Shown here piece after piece: positions 13,519-22,241 of a stretch of DNA of 39,931 nt. The stretch is from Acidobacteriota bacterium (GTDB lineage: Bacteria > Acidobacteriota > UBA6911 > RPQK01 > JADFOI01): contig JAUXKG010000001.1 in assembly GCA_030624355.1 (NCBI GenBank), positions 1 through 39,931 on the forward strand, in the 5' to 3' direction. Numbering within the stretch: position 1 is the first letter of the stretch; each line of letters begins with the position of its first letter. Under the pieces are notes generated by a model. It was not told where the DNA came from and made no database searches. It saw nothing but the letters and a program-made list of their open reading frames with translations. The position numbers and the translations under genes are program-made.

Positions 13519-13827
13519 ATGGAAGAAGAAGTATTTGAAATAGAGTTGATCCCACCTGAGCCAGGAGATATAGAGTGGACAGCAAAGTCTTTCGGTGAAG
13601 TGGGATACGGAGACAGTGCGGCAGAAGCCTTCGAGCAGCTCGGGATCGACGATCTGGTAGAAGACGCGGAGTACTACAGAATCCATGCCCCCGGAGTTTA
13701 TGGACACCCGCCAGGTGGCCAGGTATCTGAAGGTCAGCAAGGAGACGGTCTACAACTATCGGAAAGGCAAAGGGGTGAAACGCCCGCTCCCGTTCATAAG
13801 ACTGACCCGCCGCAAGATAGTGTATGA
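13519..13827 (+). CDS. Acidic unknown protein, overlaps the HTH gene
   Basis: ATG 13519 gives 102 aa. An upstream extension is open but protein-unlike. The first 58 residues look genuine and acidic (MEEEVFEIELIPPEPGDIEW; GYGDSAAEAFEQLGIDDLVE). The last 44 residues overlap the next gene in another frame and look like out-of-frame sequence (GGQVSEGQQGDG). Either the tail is real by overprinting, or the natural product ends earlier or shifts frame near the CCCCC run at 13688-13692 into the HTH frame. Ribosome-binding site: AGAAGAGAC, weak. Confidence 0.45.
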   Translation: MEEEVFEIELIPPEPGDIEWTAKSFGEVGYGDSAAEAFEQLGIDDLVEDAEYYRIHAPGVYGHPPGGQVSEGQQGDGLQLSERQRGETPAPVHKTDPPQDSV

Positions 13828-13882
13828 TCTGATTGCGATCAGACGCTGGCTACGGAGAGAGAGTTTGAATGGAACACAGTGA
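13700..13882 (+). CDS. Excisionase-like helix-turn-helix protein (HTH_17 type)
   Basis: ATG 13700 has CGGAG four to five bases upstream (60 aa); ATG 13685 would add five residues. The sequence MDTRQVARYLKVSKETVYNY is the standard MerR/excisionase HTH start, followed by a wing (LPFIRLTRRKIVYDL) and a last helix (AIRRWLRRESL). Proteins like this act as excisionases (Xis) or small transcription regulators. With an integrase present elsewhere, Xis is possible, though the two genes are far apart. Confidence 0.7.
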   Translation: MDTRQVARYLKVSKETVYNYRKGKGVKRPLPFIRLTRRKIVYDLIAIRRWLRRESLNGTQ

Positions 13883-14069
13883 CTTCAGGAGGATGACCCC
13901 TGACGCCAAAACAGAATATCTTTTCAGCATTTGTAAAACGGTTGAAGTCGATCTCCCGATTGCGAGAAGGGAGATCAAGCACCTCCGTGAAAGGCTCGGC
14001 GACCTCGAGCGGATCAAGCGCAAAGCAAGAAGAAGGGAGCGCGAGAATGCCAAGAGTAAAGCAGTTTGA
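13869..14069 (+). CDS. 66-aa basic coiled-coil protein
   Basis: The start at 13869 follows GGAGAGAGAG and overlaps the HTH gene by 14 nt. The second half is a very charged helix (ARREIKHLRERLGDLERIK followed by Arg/Lys-rich residues). It is probably a coiled coil with nucleic-acid affinity. No family is recognised. It overlaps the next gene by 23 nt. Confidence 0.55.
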   Translation: MEHSDFRRMTPDAKTEYLFSICKTVEVDLPIARREIKHLRERLGDLERIKRKARRRERENAKSKAV

Positions 14070-14334
14070 TGATCTGATCGAGGAGCACCCGGACTTCATG
14101 ACTCTTCGCAACCACATTGCAAAGACGGTTGCCGGTGACGGGAAGAAGGTCATGCTCATGGCTGCTCTCTGGCGTGTGATCCGAGCAGCATGCCAGCTCA
14201 GCCAGAAAATTCCGTATGCAAAGAAAGAGCCTGAGCCGGAACCTGTATCAGTGGCAGCGGACGACCATGCAACACACGTGAGAGCGGCACAAGAACAGGA
14301 GGCAGCACGTGGCCAAGAAAAAGGGACTGAGTAA
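14047..14334 (+). CDS. Unknown 95-aa protein
   Basis: AAGGGAGCGCGAGA precedes ATG 14047. The product has a helical domain (LRNHIAKTVAGDGKKVMLMA, WRVIRAACQLSQKI), then a Pro/Glu-rich acidic stretch (EPEPEPVSVAADD) and a Gln/Glu-rich tail. No motif is recognised. It is tightly packed with its neighbours in a short plus-strand operon. Confidence 0.55.
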   Translation: MPRVKQFDDLIEEHPDFMTLRNHIAKTVAGDGKKVMLMAALWRVIRAACQLSQKIPYAKKEPEPEPVSVAADDHATHVRAAQEQEAARGQEKGTE

Positions 14335-14449
14335 GCGTAAGGCGTGCAAGATCGTGAAGGACCAGCAGATCAGGGGGAAGCCTCTGACTGACAAGCAGCA
14401 AGGCTTGTTCAGAGCACGCTGTGCCGGAAAGAAAACTAAAGTAGGTTGA
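14309..14449 (+). CDS. 46-aa Lys-rich small protein of a common phage type
   Basis: GTG 14309 has AGGAGG six bases upstream. The product begins VAKKKGLSKRKACKIVKD and contains GKPLTDKQQGLFRARCAG. That layout (KKxLSK... then GKPLTxKQxGLFxA..AG) recurs in many small phage proteins of unknown function, often next to virion or packaging genes. The Lys-rich N-terminus suggests nucleic-acid contact. Its TGA overlaps the start of the methyltransferase gene. Confidence 0.6.
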   Translation: MAKKKGLSKRKACKIVKDQQIRGKPLTDKQQGLFRARCAGKKTKVG

Positions 14450-15177
14450 GGTTCGCCGAGTTACTGAACGCGCTCCCCGCAGACATCGACAAGCTGTGCC
14501 ATGAGATCTCTGTACGCAACAGCAGAGATCGGACCGTTCTCCTGAAGAAACTTCTGCGGGGAGCATTTGACGCTGGCAGGTACAACGATCCTGACAGACA
14601 ACAAAGACCGGCACCATTCATGCCAGACAGATCAACCCACCGAGACCAGGTAGAAGTCAGAGAGATGGAGAAGTGGTCAGGTCTCTGGCGTACACGTGAG
14701 TACAGATCAAAGGAATGTCCGGCAGGTCCAATCGTACAGGCTGCAATAAGGAGCCTCGGTATTCGTGAAACAGATACGATTATCGACTTCGGGTGTGGAA
14801 GGGGTGCGGCTCTAACGGTCTTCGCCGAAGAAGGCTGCGGTAACGTTACCGGTCTCGATATAGCATCTAATGCTCTTGATGAGCATCTCGCCGCACACTA
14901 CCCACTGGTCCGTGCCTGCCTTTGGAACCTGCCGGGCTGTCTCCATGCTGACTACGGGTACTGCGCTGATGTCATGGAGGACATACCCAAAGAGAAAGTG
15001 AAGCTGGCACTCGAAGGAATCAAGTCAGCCACGAAGCTTGGATGCTTCTTCCAGATGAGTGATACGGACCCTCTCCTCTGGGACGATCACCTGAGCGAAG
15101 TGTGGCCGACAGTCGTATCTATACTGAATCTGGGTCACACCAGGAATCAGACTACCTGGTTCAGCGTCATCGTCTGA
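14446..15177 (+). CDS. Class I SAM-dependent methyltransferase
   Basis: TTG 14446 overlaps the previous stop (TTGA); no other start gives better context (243 aa). Motif I is IIDFGCGRG (about residues 112-120), followed by TVFAEEGCGNVTGLDIASNA, the second strand with an acidic residue that contacts SAM. A later segment, CADVMEDIPKEKVKLALEGI, matches post-motif II regions. No NPPY or DPPY catalytic motif is visible, so a DNA adenine methylase is unlikely. The substrate is unknown. It ends 11 bases inside the converging minus-strand gene. Confidence 0.8.
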   Translation: MRFAELLNALPADIDKLCHEISVRNSRDRTVLLKKLLRGAFDAGRYNDPDRQQRPAPFMPDRSTHRDQVEVREMEKWSGLWRTREYRSKECPAGPIVQAAIRSLGIRETDTIIDFGCGRGAALTVFAEEGCGNVTGLDIASNALDEHLAAHYPLVRACLWNLPGCLHADYGYCADVMEDIPKEKVKLALEGIKSATKLGCFFQMSDTDPLLWDDHLSEVWPTVVSILNLGHTRNQTTWFSVIV

Positions 15178-18100
15178 CAGCACCCAGGCGCGACCTCTGC
15201 GGCAGCTGTGGTAGCTGCGGTAGCTGTGGTGTAGACTCCGATATCCTCCTGAACTCATCCAGGAGATCGAGGACCTCCCTGCCTGGAGCCTGGCGTGCCT
15301 TCTCTGTTGGGAGGAAGATTGGCAGCTGACCAACCTCTCCTCGAAGCTGCGCCTCTTCAAGCTCTGCGCCAGCCACACGCTGCGCGCGTCTCTTCGCCTC
15401 CTCTGCGACATCAACGTCGGCGAGAGAGATACCCAGTACAGTGCGGAGAAACTCCTCTGTTGTACTTTTCTCCCTGCGTTCAGCACCAGGCTCGAAGACT
15501 CCGGCAGCTTCTCCGATCTGTGTCGGACTGATTGGAAGTCCAGTAGCCTCGCCCAGGGGACGCCCGATCAGCTCTGCCAATCGTGACGTGGTCTGGGTGA
15601 ATCTTGATATCGGTAGGTTCCTGAGAAGGAAACGAATGTCAGGCCGAGTCCTGAACCTCTGTCCTTCCCCTCTCGGCCTTGGTACCTCTTGACCAAAACC
15701 TTTGAACCCCTCAACCCCAGTGAGGCCAGCCAGGCCTGAGCCGATCAAAGCCTGGAGAGAACCTGCTTTGTCCAGCTCTGCCAGCTCTCTGCCGAGGAAG
15801 AAGTCTTGTTGAGAAATGAACTCCGCCAGGCCACGAATGAGAGGAACAGACTGCTGGAACAGCTCACGACCGAGCTTGACAAACCCACCGAACGGACCGA
15901 ACTGAGTGATACCACCGCCTGCCACAGTCGGGTCGAGTGCTCCGAGCACCTCGAACGGCGAGCCAAACCTGGAGATGAACGGTTGCTCTCCTGTCTCAGG
16001 GTCAACTGGCCCGGCCGGAATGCCAGCGGCTTCCCGGATGAATTCCGGTATGCCAGCTGGCCGTTCCACCCCTGGCTGAACCGTTGCCTTGAGAAGAATA
16101 GCAGCTCTCCTTGGGTCCTCAAGGAAGGTGTTGACTACGAGCGGGAGAGCAAACCGCTGCCAACGATAAAAGAAGAACAGCCTGTTGAACAGCCCTTTCT
16201 CGAGACCATTCAGGGCTTCGTTGGAATAGTCGAAGAGAAACTTGTTCACCGACGCCATGGCTTCGATGTTGGTGAATCTCTTCTGCTTCTTTGCCAGGAA
16301 GTGAGCAATACGGGAGGTGTCCTCAACGAATGTGCCAAGCCCGAAGCCCCAACGAGACAGGGGATTCTGCCTGGCAAGCTGCAACGTCACGTTGACAGCT
16401 GCTGCTGTTTTGTCGAGGCCTTTCTCTATGACGTCGGCTCCTGTTCCCCTGAATCTGCCGACCTGGCCAGCCAGTGCACCGAGTGCCTCTGGATCTTGAA
16501 TGACCTGCCGTTGTAACAGCTCCTGGCTTGCAGCGTCTGTAATCTGACCAAGCTGGCCACCTTTGGTGAGCCCGAGCCCGGTGTACAGCTCCGCTCTTAC
16601 TGGATCAAACTTGACGCCAGCCCATTTGGCAGCCGCTTCATTCGTCGAGAAGAACTGCTTGAACGCATCGATGTAGTGCTTCCCGGCCGTCACCCCACCC
16701 ATGTAGTTGAGCATGATGTTCGACAGGAAGTTACGCACATGGAACGCGGTGAATGGGAGTGGAGCAGTCGCACCAATCCTGAACACGGAACTCAGTGGGT
16801 CCCAGATCTCTTCCACAAACTTCCGGAACTTTGTGGGCGACAGCTTTTCAAACTTCCCGTACACCTGGATGAACTCAGCCGCAGCCTCAGCGGGAAGTGT
16901 GGCGGCTGAACTGATGCCAACGTTCTCGAGTGCACGATTGATCGCAGGGAGATCGCCAGACTTGAAGCTCTGGTTTCCCAATCGTCTGAGGCCGACTGCG
17001 TTGATGAACTTGCCGACCGGCATGTCTCCAGCCTTGCCTGGTATGTTGGTCAGGTCCTTGACGAAGCTCTGTGCCAGCTCAGCATTGATCACCGTCATGC
17101 TACGCTCACGAACAGTGCGTGCCACGGTCTCTGCTGGGTTGAGATTGAAGAACTTGGAGTTCACATCTGCAGGTAAGAGCCTGTTCTGAAGGAAGGCCAC
17201 GGTGTTTGGCAAGTCAGCGGTATCGATTACGCCACCACCGGCCAGGTTCCTGACTTCAGTCATGGCCTCTGGAAGCTCCATGCCCCTGTTCTGAATCAAG
17301 TGCTTCAGGTAGGCAGCAGAGAATTTCTGATCACTGAGAGCCATTCCGTTCTTGATGATCGACAAGTTGCTGAACAGGTCTGCAGTCCCTATCTCTGTAG
17401 GTGCAGCTCTAACGCCAGCAAGAATGTCATCGATCTCTTTGAACGCTGGCTCAAGAATAGTGCCGAAGTCCTCAGACAAGAGAGGGTCCACTTTACCCAA
17501 ATCGATAGCGTCGATCCCGTCAGTCAGTCCCAGTTGTTCTCTGAAGAATCGGTCAGCGTCAGTGTTAAGGGCGTCCCGCGTGTAATCTCGACGGCTGAAC
17601 TGGGAGTTCTCCCATAAGTTTGCCTGTTCAACGAGGAAACTACGGTACTCTGCGGACTTTCCCTTTTCCTTGAGTGCAAGTCTTCCAGCGGGAGTGAGAA
17701 TTCGTTCTGCGTAGTCGGTAATAAGTGAGTCATTGCGAGCACCTCTGGCAAACTGACTGGCTGTTGCCTGGTCGACCATCTGGTTCAGGTCACGCACAAA
17801 CAACGCAGCTTGCTCTCCATAGATCTCCTGCACCCGCTTCGTACCAAGCTGGCGTGCATTGGTGATATCTGTGAAGAACTCCTGCCTGATTACATCAGCG
17901 ATTTCATCTGGAGGGTTGCCAGTCAGAATGATATTGTCAGAAATGTTCTTAACTATCAGGTCTTCTTGCTTCTTGGCAAACTCCTTACCTCTTGCAACAA
18001 CACGCGCAGACACAAGACCCCTCAACAGCCTTGCTGCATCAGCTGCCGCAGGAGATTTAGCGATGATCTTCTTGAACGGCAGCGCGATCAAGCGACCAGC

Positions 18101-19240
18101 CAGCACAATTGGAGTCCCGACCACCTGGGCTATCCTTGCCTCGATCTTCTGCCCGAACCTGCCAGGTAGACCAACGCGCAGCCGTTTGCCACCGAAGCCA
18201 ATCTGGATCAGATTCCTGACTGCAGCGTTCGTGTTCGTCGGCACACTCGCAAGCAGTTTCTGACCAGCCTCACCAACATCGCTAAGCTCGAACGGACGGA
18301 CCTGCGGCTGGAACTGCTCACCGAGTTCTTTGAAGACTCCTTTCAAACCCTTCGGAAGCTCACCGATTGTCGGCGCTTCGAGCAGGGCTTTGAGTGTCTC
18401 GCGTTGACCGGGCGCCCTCGGCGTTGTGGTCAAGGCTGCAATCGCTGGCTTGACCGGGCCGACAGTAGGACGTGGCAATACAGGTGTAGTCGGCAGATCA
18501 AAGCCAGCTTTCTTCGCCTTAGCACTCAGTTCCCCAGCTCTTTCCAGCTGTTCCCTGCTGAACTCCGCAACCTTAGCACGAGGAAGACCAAAGGCTGTGA
18601 CTTCCCTTGGAAGTTCACGCAGGATGTCCTGTACGTCCAGGCCGCTCAGGTCCTCGGGACCCAGGCCACGGATTAGATCCTCAACACTGGGAAGTTGTTC
18701 AGCCCCTGGACGCACTGGTGCTGCCGTGGGCAGAGGTGCCCTGCGTGCGGCTTGCGCCGATAGTGGTGCCTCGAGCCGACCACCAAGCCTGCCGACTTCC
18801 TTGCCCACACGCGCAGCCCTCTGCGCTTTCGCTGCAGCAGCGGTTCCTTTAGCAAGCTGCCCAAACCCTGTGATCAGGGATAGTGGGTCAGTGAGGATGT
18901 CCGTGGCCAAGACTGCGGCGCCACCCAGGGTTCCAGTGCTGAGAGGGTCGCCGATGTCGAACTCCGGTGGCGTGACACCTACGACCTCCTCGAGAAACTT
19001 ACGCGCAGTCCTTCTTTGAAACGGAACATCCCGTTCTGCGTCAATGAAGTCAAGTATCTGCTCGAGTACACCACGAGTGATGTCACCAGGCACAGCAAGA
19101 GCTTCGCCCAGCCCTCCGAGGATACCAGGGCCTTCTTCACGAGCACGAGCCTCGATCTCTGCCTGGGTGGCAACCTGGCGTGCTGGCAGCCTGGTAATAC
19201 CTGGACGACCTGGACGCCGTCTACGTCTCTCACGTGCCAT
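15167..19240 (-). CDS. Very large internal virion protein, LPD38-like
   Basis: The product has 1357 aa and is the last gene of the virion operon. It starts right after the previous stop (TAA-ATG). The N-terminus is Arg-rich (MARERRRRRPGRPGITRLP). Most of it is helical and Ala/Leu-rich. About residues 985-1030 contain KFLFDYSNEALNGLEKG and NRLFFFYRWQRFALP, which match the Large polyvalent protein-associated domain 38 pattern seen in ejection proteins of short-tailed phages. The tail has PQLPQLPQLPQ repeats. The inferred role is an internal or ejection protein carried in the capsid and delivered with DNA. Confidence 0.7.
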   Translation of the reverse strand: MARERRRRRPGRPGITRLPARQVATQAEIEARAREEGPGILGGLGEALAVPGDITRGVLEQILDFIDAERDVPFQRRTARKFLEEVVGVTPPEFDIGDPLSTGTLGGAAVLATDILTDPLSLITGFGQLAKGTAAAAKAQRAARVGKEVGRLGGRLEAPLSAQAARRAPLPTAAPVRPGAEQLPSVEDLIRGLGPEDLSGLDVQDILRELPREVTAFGLPRAKVAEFSREQLERAGELSAKAKKAGFDLPTTPVLPRPTVGPVKPAIAALTTTPRAPGQRETLKALLEAPTIGELPKGLKGVFKELGEQFQPQVRPFELSDVGEAGQKLLASVPTNTNAAVRNLIQIGFGGKRLRVGLPGRFGQKIEARIAQVVGTPIVLAGRLIALPFKKIIAKSPAAADAARLLRGLVSARVVARGKEFAKKQEDLIVKNISDNIILTGNPPDEIADVIRQEFFTDITNARQLGTKRVQEIYGEQAALFVRDLNQMVDQATASQFARGARNDSLITDYAERILTPAGRLALKEKGKSAEYRSFLVEQANLWENSQFSRRDYTRDALNTDADRFFREQLGLTDGIDAIDLGKVDPLLSEDFGTILEPAFKEIDDILAGVRAAPTEIGTADLFSNLSIIKNGMALSDQKFSAAYLKHLIQNRGMELPEAMTEVRNLAGGGVIDTADLPNTVAFLQNRLLPADVNSKFFNLNPAETVARTVRERSMTVINAELAQSFVKDLTNIPGKAGDMPVGKFINAVGLRRLGNQSFKSGDLPAINRALENVGISSAATLPAEAAAEFIQVYGKFEKLSPTKFRKFVEEIWDPLSSVFRIGATAPLPFTAFHVRNFLSNIMLNYMGGVTAGKHYIDAFKQFFSTNEAAAKWAGVKFDPVRAELYTGLGLTKGGQLGQITDAASQELLQRQVIQDPEALGALAGQVGRFRGTGADVIEKGLDKTAAAVNVTLQLARQNPLSRWGFGLGTFVEDTSRIAHFLAKKQKRFTNIEAMASVNKFLFDYSNEALNGLEKGLFNRLFFFYRWQRFALPLVVNTFLEDPRRAAILLKATVQPGVERPAGIPEFIREAAGIPAGPVDPETGEQPFISRFGSPFEVLGALDPTVAGGGITQFGPFGGFVKLGRELFQQSVPLIRGLAEFISQQDFFLGRELAELDKAGSLQALIGSGLAGLTGVEGFKGFGQEVPRPRGEGQRFRTRPDIRFLLRNLPISRFTQTTSRLAELIGRPLGEATGLPISPTQIGEAAGVFEPGAERREKSTTEEFLRTVLGISLADVDVAEEAKRRAQRVAGAELEEAQLRGEVGQLPIFLPTEKARQAPGREVLDLLDEFRRISESTPQLPQLPQLPQRSRLGAVRR

Positions 19241-20170
19241 TTAGAACGGCCTTCCTGGACCGAATCCCGGAACACCTTGTGGGACAAAGAACGGAAGTTG
19301 ATCTTGCTGACGGAGACGTGAAGCTCGCGCAGCAGCATCTTCAAGTGTTTGGTCAGCTGCCGCCGCATCAGCTGCCACCCCTGCTGTCCTCTCTCTTTCT
19401 CTCCTCTGCTCAAGAAATAGGTCCAGCGATGGCGATCGATTTGTCGGATCAGCCTGAAGTTGCTGTTCATATAGATCCAGAAGCTGTGGTATGTCAGTCG
19501 TCCTTACAGTCTCGGCTTCATCGAGTCGCCCGCTCTCTTTGAGTTTCTGGACGGTAGTGAGGATCTGTTTGAGTTCTTCCTCGAGAAATTTAATCGGGTC
19601 ACGCGCAAAATCAACAGCAATCTGCGCCGTTCTACGCTGAGATTCCTCCTCTTCTCTGAGCCGACCTGGACGATCTTCTATGGCCACCCGCGCCGCTGCA
19701 ACTGGGCCGCCTTCAAGCTGACCCCGAATCCTGATATTGGCAAGCCTTTCCGCTGCAGCATCTCTCTCCTCGTTCCTCAAACGCTCCAGCAGGAATTCCT
19801 CACCACCTGGAGCCACACGCCTCTCTTGCCTCAGAAGCTCTCTCTCCGTAACACCTTCAACACGCTCAGCTTCTTTTCTTCCCAGACTCGCAAGCTGCCC
19901 CTGAGTCAGCCTTCGCTCCTGGCCAGTTCTGCTGATCTCGGTCAGTGCTGCGGTCCTGGTTGCTGCAGCTTCTCTCTCTGCCGCTTGACGATCGAGCACC
20001 TGCTGAATAGCTTGGTTAACTCCAAAGCCTGTCTGCACACCAGTCTCAAGCAGATTTTGACCACTCTGACGATTGAGAGCCTCCTGCCTCAGCCGCAGCT
20101 CGTTGTCAGCCTGGATGACCTGAGCAACCCTCGACTGCGTTCCGACTCCGGGGAAGATTGGAGATACCAT
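19241..20170 (-). CDS. Coiled-coil internal virion protein
   Basis: The product has 309 aa and is rich in Glu, Arg, Ala and Gln, with long helical runs (RQAAEREAAATRTAALTEI, LEEELKQILTTVQKLKESG). It sits directly upstream of the giant protein in the same operon. By size, composition and position it is likely one of the internal or ejection proteins. No specific family is recognised. The C-terminus (FFVPQGVPGFGPGRPF) is Gly/Pro-rich. Confidence 0.6.
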   Translation of the reverse strand: MVSPIFPGVGTQSRVAQVIQADNELRLRQEALNRQSGQNLLETGVQTGFGVNQAIQQVLDRQAAEREAAATRTAALTEISRTGQERRLTQGQLASLGRKEAERVEGVTERELLRQERRVAPGGEEFLLERLRNEERDAAAERLANIRIRGQLEGGPVAAARVAIEDRPGRLREEEESQRRTAQIAVDFARDPIKFLEEELKQILTTVQKLKESGRLDEAETVRTTDIPQLLDLYEQQLQADPTNRSPSLDLFLEQRRERERTAGVAADAAAADQTLEDAAARASRLRQQDQLPFFVPQGVPGFGPGRPF

Positions 20171-20173
20171 GTA

Positions 20174-20992
20174 CTACCTCACGAAACCAAGGCTGCCTGC
20201 ACTCAACTGAGGATTGAGACCACCGATACCACCCACACTACCAGCGCCAGGTGCAACGGCGGGGGCTGCGCCACCTCCCCCGCCTCCTCCGCCGATGCCT
20301 CCGGCGATACCGCCACCGATGCCACCGATGAGAGATCCAAGAAGGTCAGCTGAAAGCTGTCGCTGTTGTGCGACGTCCGCCTGCTGTTGCAGCCCGAGCG
20401 CGTTGACTACCTGCGCCGTTTGTGCGCCGGAGATGCCAGGCTGCCCACCACCGAGAACTCTTCCTGCTCCAGGGAATGACGCCGCGCCACCAGTTCCAGG
20501 GGCTGCGCCCCCGCCACCACCTCCACCAAGACGGGCACGAGCCACACTTCCAGCAAGTCCAGCTCCGGCACCACCAACAATGTCCCCAAGGATCTGAAGG
20601 AATGATCGTCCCTGCTCTTCCTGACCGCCTGTTTGAAGCTGAGAGGCAGTGGTCGCACCCAAGGGCTGAGGAACGAGCGCCCCACCACCCAGGGCTCCAA
20701 GGCCAGCGTTCGGATTGAAACCCTCCAGGCCAGCGCCGCCAATAGCACCGACGGGAGGAGGAGCCGGCTGCTGTAAAGTTCTGGCGTCCGGAAGCTGTCC
20801 TAACTGACTTGCCTGCAATCCAATGCCCCCGAAGGGATCAGAAGGGCCTGGACCTCCACGAAACGGCGGAACCAAAAAGTCAGCACTGCTGCCAAACGTA
20901 CCACCGCCGCCCAGCGGACCACCGCCACCAAGTCCACCGCCGCCAGATTGAATCTGCTGAGCCAACAGAAATTGAAGTAGATCAGGTGGCAT
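20174..20992 (-). CDS. Glycine-rich internal virion protein
   Basis: The product has 272 aa with extreme Gly content: GGGGLGGGGPLGGGGTFG near the N-terminus, GARLGGGGGGG-type blocks in the middle and GGIGGGIAGGIGGGGGGGG later. Small helices (ALGLQQQADVAQQRQLSADL) interrupt it. Its position between internal-protein genes suggests a flexible, perhaps membrane-interacting ejection protein, but low complexity prevents a family call. Start and stop abut neighbouring genes. Confidence 0.6.
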   Translation of the reverse strand: MPPDLLQFLLAQQIQSGGGGLGGGGPLGGGGTFGSSADFLVPPFRGGPGPSDPFGGIGLQASQLGQLPDARTLQQPAPPPVGAIGGAGLEGFNPNAGLGALGGGALVPQPLGATTASQLQTGGQEEQGRSFLQILGDIVGGAGAGLAGSVARARLGGGGGGGAAPGTGGAASFPGAGRVLGGGQPGISGAQTAQVVNALGLQQQADVAQQRQLSADLLGSLIGGIGGGIAGGIGGGGGGGGAAPAVAPGAGSVGGIGGLNPQLSAGSLGFVR

Positions 20993-22017
20993 TAGAAGAA
21001 TCCTATCTTACTCAAGAGTCCTCGTTCAGACTTCCTCTCCTTGGCCACCAGGCCAGAGAGATCGAACTCTCCGCGCGTTGCGGTGAAGAGTTCACTGAGC
21101 GCCTGGTTGAGAGCAATCTGACGCAACTCATTCTGTCCCGTAATACCCTGTAAACGATCGACAGCCTGCGCTTCGTTGATATCCCTTTGCAGTGCGTTCT
21201 GAATTGCCAGTCGCTGAAGTTCATCAGAGACCTGACGGGCACCAGCCTGTCTTTGACCAGCCTCTTGAAAAGCAGTCACGCCACCGCGCACACCCTGTCG
21301 TGCCAGCGACTCCAGCTGCTGTCGTTGAGCAGACTCAATCCCCTGAGCACCCCTCTGGCGAATGGCAGACTGCTGTTGGGATACCTCCTCTGGGGTGAAG
21401 GGCTCTGGCTGCTCAAGTCTTCTCTGTGCTACAGCCAATGCCTGAAGTGCTTCAGGGCTCTGACCGATCACGTCACGTTGCTGTGCCAGCAGAGTGATAG
21501 CCTGCTGCCTGTCGGACTGAGCTTGCAGAAGATTCTGGAAGTTCAGGTTCGCTTCGATCGCAGGAACCTGACCACGGAAAAAGCTGGTCGGGTCAGCAAT
21601 GAAACCCAAAGGCCCAAGCAGATTACGAATGTTGAAAGCGCCTATTGTTCGGGGATCAAATGGTGGCAAGTTCTGGGCACGGCGTTCAACATTGAGCGCC
21701 TCAATCTCTGAGCCACTCAGAGTTCTGGGGATCGGCTGAAAACCGCCTGCTCCCTGCTGGGCCTCGCCAAGTCCTGTCTGCTCAGGTGTCAGGCCAAAGC
21801 CGAACCCAGTGCTCTGACCAAAGCCAGCTGCCTGCGGTACTCCAAAGCTGAACCCTCCAGGCTGCGGCGTTGGACCCTGGGCAGCAGTGGGGCCAGGGCC
21901 GCCCAGCGCATCTGGTCCACCTATCGTCGGCGGTCGTGCCGCGTTTGCAGCGCCCACAGCAGTGGTAGCCGCCTGACCTACATTACTGAGTCCCCCAGTC
22001 CCGAATCCATTGGCCAT
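20992..22017 (-). CDS. Ala/Gln-rich internal virion protein
   Basis: I use ATG 22017, where AGGAAG lies five bases upstream and the frame clears the previous stop (341 aa). Residues 1-110 are Gly/Pro-rich and disordered-like. The remainder is helical with many Gln and Arg (LAQQRDVIGQSPEALQALAV; RQRGAQGIESAQRQQLESL). The composition resembles internal or ejection proteins of short-tailed phages. No specific domain is recognised. Confidence 0.6.
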   Translation of the reverse strand: MANGFGTGGLSNVGQAATTAVGAANAARPPTIGGPDALGGPGPTAAQGPTPQPGGFSFGVPQAAGFGQSTGFGFGLTPEQTGLGEAQQGAGGFQPIPRTLSGSEIEALNVERRAQNLPPFDPRTIGAFNIRNLLGPLGFIADPTSFFRGQVPAIEANLNFQNLLQAQSDRQQAITLLAQQRDVIGQSPEALQALAVAQRRLEQPEPFTPEEVSQQQSAIRQRGAQGIESAQRQQLESLARQGVRGGVTAFQEAGQRQAGARQVSDELQRLAIQNALQRDINEAQAVDRLQGITGQNELRQIALNQALSELFTATRGEFDLSGLVAKERKSERGLLSKIGFF

Positions 22018-22019
22018 GG

Positions 22020-22241
22020 TTACTTCCTCATCGTTCTGGGAGCGCACCTCATGAGGCCACCGATCATTGGGGCGACCTCTTGATACGGTCTTTTTCCCAG
22101 ATAGCCCAGGATCTGTTCAGCCAAATCATATGGTACCTGCAATGGTGGCTTCTCTACAGCAGTATCTTTCGGAGGAGCCCCATTGTCAGCTGCTTTTTTG
22201 ATCGCCTCTTTGTTTCGCCTCTTCGCCGTCTTCTGACTCAT
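22020..22241 (-). CDS. Unknown 73-aa basic protein
   Basis: I choose ATG 22241, preceded by GTAGGAATACC. The N-terminus is basic (MSQKTAKRRNKEAIKKAADN), and the C-terminus has a helical segment (YDLAEQILGYLGKRPYQEVA). A small DNA- or RNA-contacting role is possible. Its place between tail-associated and internal-protein genes suggests a virion or assembly function. No family is recognised. Confidence 0.55.
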   Translation of the reverse strand: MSQKTAKRRNKEAIKKAADNGAPPKDTAVEKPPLQVPYDLAEQILGYLGKRPYQEVAPMIGGLMRCAPRTMRK

